This document shows positions 59,601 to 64,000 of a DNA stretch of 64,000 bases, in pieces. Source of the stretch: Straminergon stramineum. Taxonomy: Eukaryota; Streptophyta; Bryopsida; Hypnales; Calliergonaceae. Made by a program: the position numbers and the translations under genes. The stretch's first letter is position 1. Every line of letters begins with the position of its first letter. The stretch lies in NCBI GenBank assembly GCA_963920665.1, contig OY987265.1, forward strand, positions 26,293,001 through 26,357,000, written 5' to 3'. Under the pieces are notes generated by a model that saw only the letters and a program-made list of their open reading frames with translations, searched no databases and was not told the origin of the DNA.

Positions 59601-62600
59601 GTTCCTTACCTCACGCTTTGCGTAGACGTGGTATTGGAGAGTGCTACTTCCCAAGAAATTTCGTCTCTTACACCCAGGACCCGCTGTTATGGGGAGCATA
59701 TCGCGAAGGGTATTGCAGTGCGAAGGAATTCGCTGTCAGGACTCGGCTGTAGGATATGTGGAACCCTTGCATGTTTCTCCTTCCGTTTAGGAACTGCGAG
59801 GCTTTTACTTCAAGGAACTCGTATGTCATTGGATGGCTCCGACTCTCAGCTGGTACTGAGGCAAGGCAATGACCCGGAGGTTGTAGTTGGAATTCTCGAG
59901 GCTAATCCACCGCTTTCCGAGTTTCCGTGTTCAACTAGTGAGGGCATGGCAGTTGAGCAGCCTCGTGAGCCGGTAACAACTGAGCAGCCTCTGGAATCGA
60001 TGCTAGTTGAACAGCCAGGTGGGGTTGTTACCCTTCCGGTTCTCGAGGTCCTAGACAATGGAGTTGAGAATATCCATGTAGAGGGTGACATAGAAATAGA
60101 CGATGCGAGTTTAATCCGCAATGGTGAAGATGGTGTTTCTGAGCCTTACCTTGCAGCACCTCGTGCAAATTGTGCTGAGGTAAGTAAATACTCCGTCATC
60201 ACTGACTGAAAACCTCCGTGATGTGCTCTAGCCTGACTAGGTCGTCTTTTGCGTTTTTCATAAACCTCAGAGGAGTTTGGTGCAAACCGTTTACTTATAT
60301 TCGTAATTTTCTGTAGGATGACGTTATCAGAGATACGAACGTGGCACTCGGTGCTGGAAGTGCTGGAGGACTCACTGAAGTACAAGTTGGAAGCGCTGTG
60401 GAGGTTGAAGATGAAGGTGGTCTTGCTTGTTACAGGTAATTGATGGAGTCTTTCGTTGAGCTTGCTGTATGGAGTCTGATGTGTAGGTGTGTCCAACGTG
60501 TTCAATGGTATCATTTGTGATCAGGAATTTTTGGTAGTGCTGTCCTTTGGGATGGCTGCTGGGCATCTTGGAGAGATCGAAGGAAATGACCTGCAGTTGC
60601 CACTTACAGTATGAAAACGATTGAACTGTTTCTTTTGCAGGAGTTGGAAGTCTGTGAAGCGGGGATTCTCACAAGTTACACCTGAGGATCTGGGAAGCGA
60701 TGGCTTAGGAACCGGAGGCAGGCTCCAAGGTTTGCTGGACAGTGAGCTGGGTTGCATGGCACTAACTAAACGGCAGAAGGTTCATGCGGAAAACTTGAGT
60801 AGCAGGAACTATGATTATGGAAACGACGACGGTGAGAAGGATCTGTCACTACAGGAAGGTGAGGTGCACGGAGATATGAATACCAGGAGTGCGGACACAG
60901 GAGAATACGACTCAGCGCTTCCCAGAGTGAACGTGTTGAAGCTCCGTAAGTGTTCCACCGGCAAAGGAGGGTGGCGTGTGGCTGGAAACTCATGCATGGC
61001 AGATCGTACTGTCATGCAGCCTGGTGATGGTGGCGAACCTTTGACTCCTTCCTCCACTGCGGACAGGAAGAGGTCTTTCAGTGAATGTTTTAACCAACCA
61101 GAGAGTCCCGAGGAAAATGGTCATCCTGTGTCGTTTATGGAAGGCCCTCGTGCCGGTAGTCAAGAACCTGTGCGCAATGCCGATGGGATTGAGAAGGCGA
61201 AGGGGAAGGGATTGTGGTCGAACTGTGAAGTGTCATCCATAAATGATGTGACTTTCAATCCTAGGAAGCGTTTCAAGAACGGCTCTACTAGTTCGGGTTC
61301 TAGCGATGATTCATATGCAACTCATTTCAGAGCAGAAGAGACGTACCCTAGCAGCAATCTGACCGATCATGCTTTTCCAGATTCTGTTTGTCAAGGATGC
61401 ATGGCAAATGTGCTTGTGGTTCAACACGACAGGGGTTGGCGGGAATTTGGAGCTACTATTGAGCTTCAATTTTGTCATGGCCAAGGTTGGATGTTGATAA
61501 TATCTGTTCGTGGTGAGAACTTGTATGCGTTTAAAGCTGAGCATGCTATCGTAACAGGAACCACGAATCGACACAGCCATGCTATAGTGTGGAAAGGTGG
61601 GAAGGGTTGGAGCTTGGAGTTCGAAGACAAGAAGCAGTGGCAGGTATTCAAGGATTTGCACGAAGAGTGTTACCGGCGAAATGCAAAAACCTCTTCAGTT
61701 CGCCAGATTCCAATTCCTGGTGTCAGGCACATCGACGACATTGCACCAAGAAGTCCAGGTTTTCACTTCGTGCGACCATACAGGTACATCACCACAATGG
61801 AAGATGAAGTGGAGATGGCTCTGGGGAACAGCCGGGTGGTATACGATATGGACTCTGAGGACGAGCAATGGCTAGCCCAAATCAATACGGAAAGGGCAAG
61901 TGCACGAGGAACAAGGACTCGTCCGCTGATTGCTGAGGAGACTCTGGAGAGGCTCATGGATAAGCTGGAAAAGGATGCGTACCTGTATCAGCAGCAACAC
62001 AAGACAACGGACTTGGACCCAAATGATGTTGCCTCGGAATCCTGCACTGGACTTGCTACTCAGGAGGTGATCAAGGTCATCTACAATTACTGGTCAGATA
62101 AGCGAAGGCGGAAGGGCATGCCATTAGTGCGCCATTTTCAGGTAGATTTTTGTGAGACGTCCTTCTATTGACTGTTTCTTTACTGGCAGCCTTATGCTTG
62201 GAACTACTCGAGTGTACTCCTTTTGTGTGAAGCTGTCTGTATAGGCCAGGTGTTTGCCATTGTGTCTCCATGTTTTGTGGCGTGACGCTTTACTATCTCT
62301 CTTGTGCCAAGGTGTTTTGAGTTCTGATGTGGGTTTCTTACATCACCTTTTTCAGCCTCCGGCATGGGAGCAGTATCAGAAACAGGTGAAATTATGGGAG
62401 CAGGAGATAGCAAGACTGCAACTGGAACAGCCTTCCGCCAACATGCAACAGTTGGCGGAGGTTGTGAGAAAGCCTCCCTATTTTGCTTTCTGCTTGCGAC
62501 CACGAGGACTGGAAGCAAAGCATAAGCTATCCAAACAAAAATCCCACAGGAAGCAGAGTTGGCCTGGAACTGCACCTCGGCCATGGGTTGGGTTAGGCAG

Positions 62601-63739
62601 CTTGGATGGCCTTGGCAGGCGGCAGTATTACACAGAGCCAGGAAATGGACTGCCTCCTGGTAAATCCCACGGTCCTTTCGCATCCCCCTTTTCCATCTCC
62701 TACCAGTTGCTATTCCAGTTGGGTTTGTTCGTTTGTTCTTGATGTCAATTTTTCGACGGTGCTCTTTCCTGTAGTTTAATGTTTCAAGGAATGTCTATAT
62801 TAAAATCCTACTGATGCATCCGTTTTGCTCTTTTACCTTCCTGAAACTCTGCTTTGTGTTTTACATTGCTCGTTCAATACCTTTATCTTTAGATGGTGGT
62901 AACAATTCAAGTGAAACTGGTACAGTATCTGAGGTGTCCTTCCGTACTTTTGTTTTCCAGGCCCAAGAAGACCTGGTCGTCCTCGCCTGACCGGCGTAGT
63001 GGGAGCGGACCTGACAGGTTCCTTCAACGCCATCATTAGGGAGCACCCTGTCCCTGGAGGAGTGTCCAAGGAGTTTCGGAACAGTTCCCTGAACGAGTAT
63101 GCGCAAAGACGGGCCGGGAAAAAGAAAAAGGTTGGGCGCAAAGCTCATCGCCAGCGACTGTTAGCAGCTGCCCAAGAATCACGGCGGAAACGCTTGTTGA
63201 TGCGCAACATCGGCTCACTGGGTCTGCAGCAACAGCCCACAGACCTAGCCTTGGCGGCAGCAAGGGCCCGCAACACTGCAGAAGCTGCCCGAGCCCGTGC
63301 CCAAGCCCTCTACGCTGTTGCTGATGCAGCCATGCACAAGGCTGTTGCGGCAGTTATAGCAGCAGAAGCTCTGCATTCAGTAGAGAATCTGCAGAACACA
63401 ACAGAAGAAGCTGAATCACCAGGAGTGGGTGGTGACCCAGCAGTGGCACCAATGTTTGGCTCGTGGCGTCGAGGAGTTCCTGGTGGTGCCCTGGCTGGTT
63501 CGGGCATGAAGGGGTCCGCTAGTCGACAAGGATTGGAGAGTTACGGGGAGGATGCGCTCCTCCCGGTTGCGAGCTGGAGCCAGGAGCTGGGTGCAGGCCT
63601 CGGCACAAGATTATTGAACAAAGATGCCGAGGTGGAAGGTATTATCAGCACAAGGAGTGTGCACGTAGAGAACCCTCCTCTTAATGTTGGGATGGGGAGA
63701 ATGAGAGGAGAGGGCATGGTGGCCATGCCCACTAGGTAG
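56694..63739 (+). CDS. Enhancer-of-polycomb-like protein, plant type
   Basis: Five exons (56694-60179, 60317-60435, 60641-62141, 62356-62659, 62961-63739), all GT-AG with matching phases, give 2062 aa. A Tudor-like fold lies near 237-290 (GRRIKVFWRDENKWFYG, then YDDKEEEWL), as in plant EPL proteins. From about 1455 follows the EPL region: GWREFGATIEL, then HAIVWKGGKGWSLEF, VVYDMDSEDEQWL near 1600, EVIKVIYNYW, KRRRKGMPLVRHFQ/PP and FAFCLRPRGLE near 1740. A basic stretch (RRAGKKKKVGRKAHRQR) and an Ala-rich helix end the protein. EPL proteins are scaffolds of NuA4-type histone acetyltransferase complexes; that is family knowledge. Exon 1 carries three tandem repeats (separate entry). ATG 56803 and 56830 are alternative starts; 56694 is the first ATG in frame and is overlapped by a short upstream ORF. 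Confidence 0.9.
57906..59090 (+). repeat. Three tandem 408-bp (136-aa) repeats within the EPL exon
   Basis: Unit 1 starts at 57906 (residue 405), unit 2 at 58314 (541) and unit 3 at 58722 (677). Each begins with S.D.EDPYA.DHTS.SDSLV and continues MRSKQ.LVESRK, EISDVAL.SSEAR, FCDL.SSEGC and CEDGKGSIDSESL. Units 1 and 2 have the same length and are close to identical. Unit 3 lacks about 17 residues (the EVSPSLEPSLCNEAKDK part) and is more diverged. The reading frame is kept throughout. Confidence 0.92.
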
Positions 63740-64000
63740 ATAGGACTTAAGTTTTGCTCACTGACTATTTAGTTGCAGCAGCAGATAGTGCAAGGTGAAA
63801 TCCGAATATGATGATGGATGACAACTACGGTCATTTAGCGGTTTGCAGCTGAAGCTGTATTTGTATCATGTTGTACAGGACTGGAGGTTTTATTGCCGCT
63901 CTGGGCTTCAGTTTACAGGAGACTGTTCGTGAATTTTCTATTGCACTGCTGCTTTTGTGAATTATACATATGCTTGCATCTCTGGGACGTTGTACTGTAC
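63740..64000. other. 3' region of the EPL gene
   Basis: This is non-coding sequence after the TAG at 63737-63739 and should be 3' UTR up to the window edge. No clear polyadenylation signal is visible before the end. Confidence 0.4.

Overview
The window is nuclear DNA of a land plant. It holds multi-exon genes with GT-AG introns, a chloroplast-lumen protease, a plant-type enhancer-of-polycomb-like protein, and AT-rich intergenic DNA full of short DNA-transposon relics. The tandem GDSL copies and one very long EPL exon would fit a seed-free plant such as a moss, but the species cannot be fixed from sequence alone. I see no prokaryotic operons, CRISPR array, rRNA or convincing tRNA.

Layout. (1) 370-4069, plus: a DEG5-type serine protease in eight exons that join in frame to 348 aa, with a twin-arginine lumen-targeting signal and no PDZ domain. 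(2) 4070-7998: AT-rich spacer with a decayed Tc1/mariner transposase end. (3) 7999-15752, minus: an oxysterol-binding-protein-related protein (ORP) in about 17 exons, with PH domain, FFAT-like ER-anchoring motif and ORD with EQVSHHPP. (4) 15.8-27.9 kb: a GC-rich patch upstream of the ORP, then gene-poor DNA with two tandem satellites, a 674-bp direct duplication, and a 494-bp TA-flanked MITE whose empty site is preserved in the other duplicate. (5) 27931-29284, minus: YIF1, four exons, 269 aa, with an exact ER-stress response element and a bZIP-site cluster upstream. (6) 30.5-40.1 kb: a foldback element, a 963-bp inverted-repeat element, and a 7.5-kb CACTA element with matching termini and a TGT target duplication. 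(7) 44.6-46.0 kb, plus: a GDSL esterase/lipase, followed at 46.66-47.30 kb by a frameshifted GDSL pseudogene. (8) 47.3-55.4 kb: gene-free, with another MITE copy. (9) 56694-63739, plus: a 2062-aa enhancer-of-polycomb-like protein in five exons, with three tandem internal repeats of about 136 aa.

The genes act in separate housekeeping processes (thylakoid protein quality control, lipid transfer at ER contacts, ER-Golgi traffic, extracellular lipid or ester hydrolysis, chromatin). I see no gene cluster with a shared pathway. The most unusual material is the YIF1 promoter, the young tandem repeat in the EPL gene and the set of datable DNA-transposon insertions. Exon coordinates come from reading splice sites and frame continuity by eye, without transcript data.
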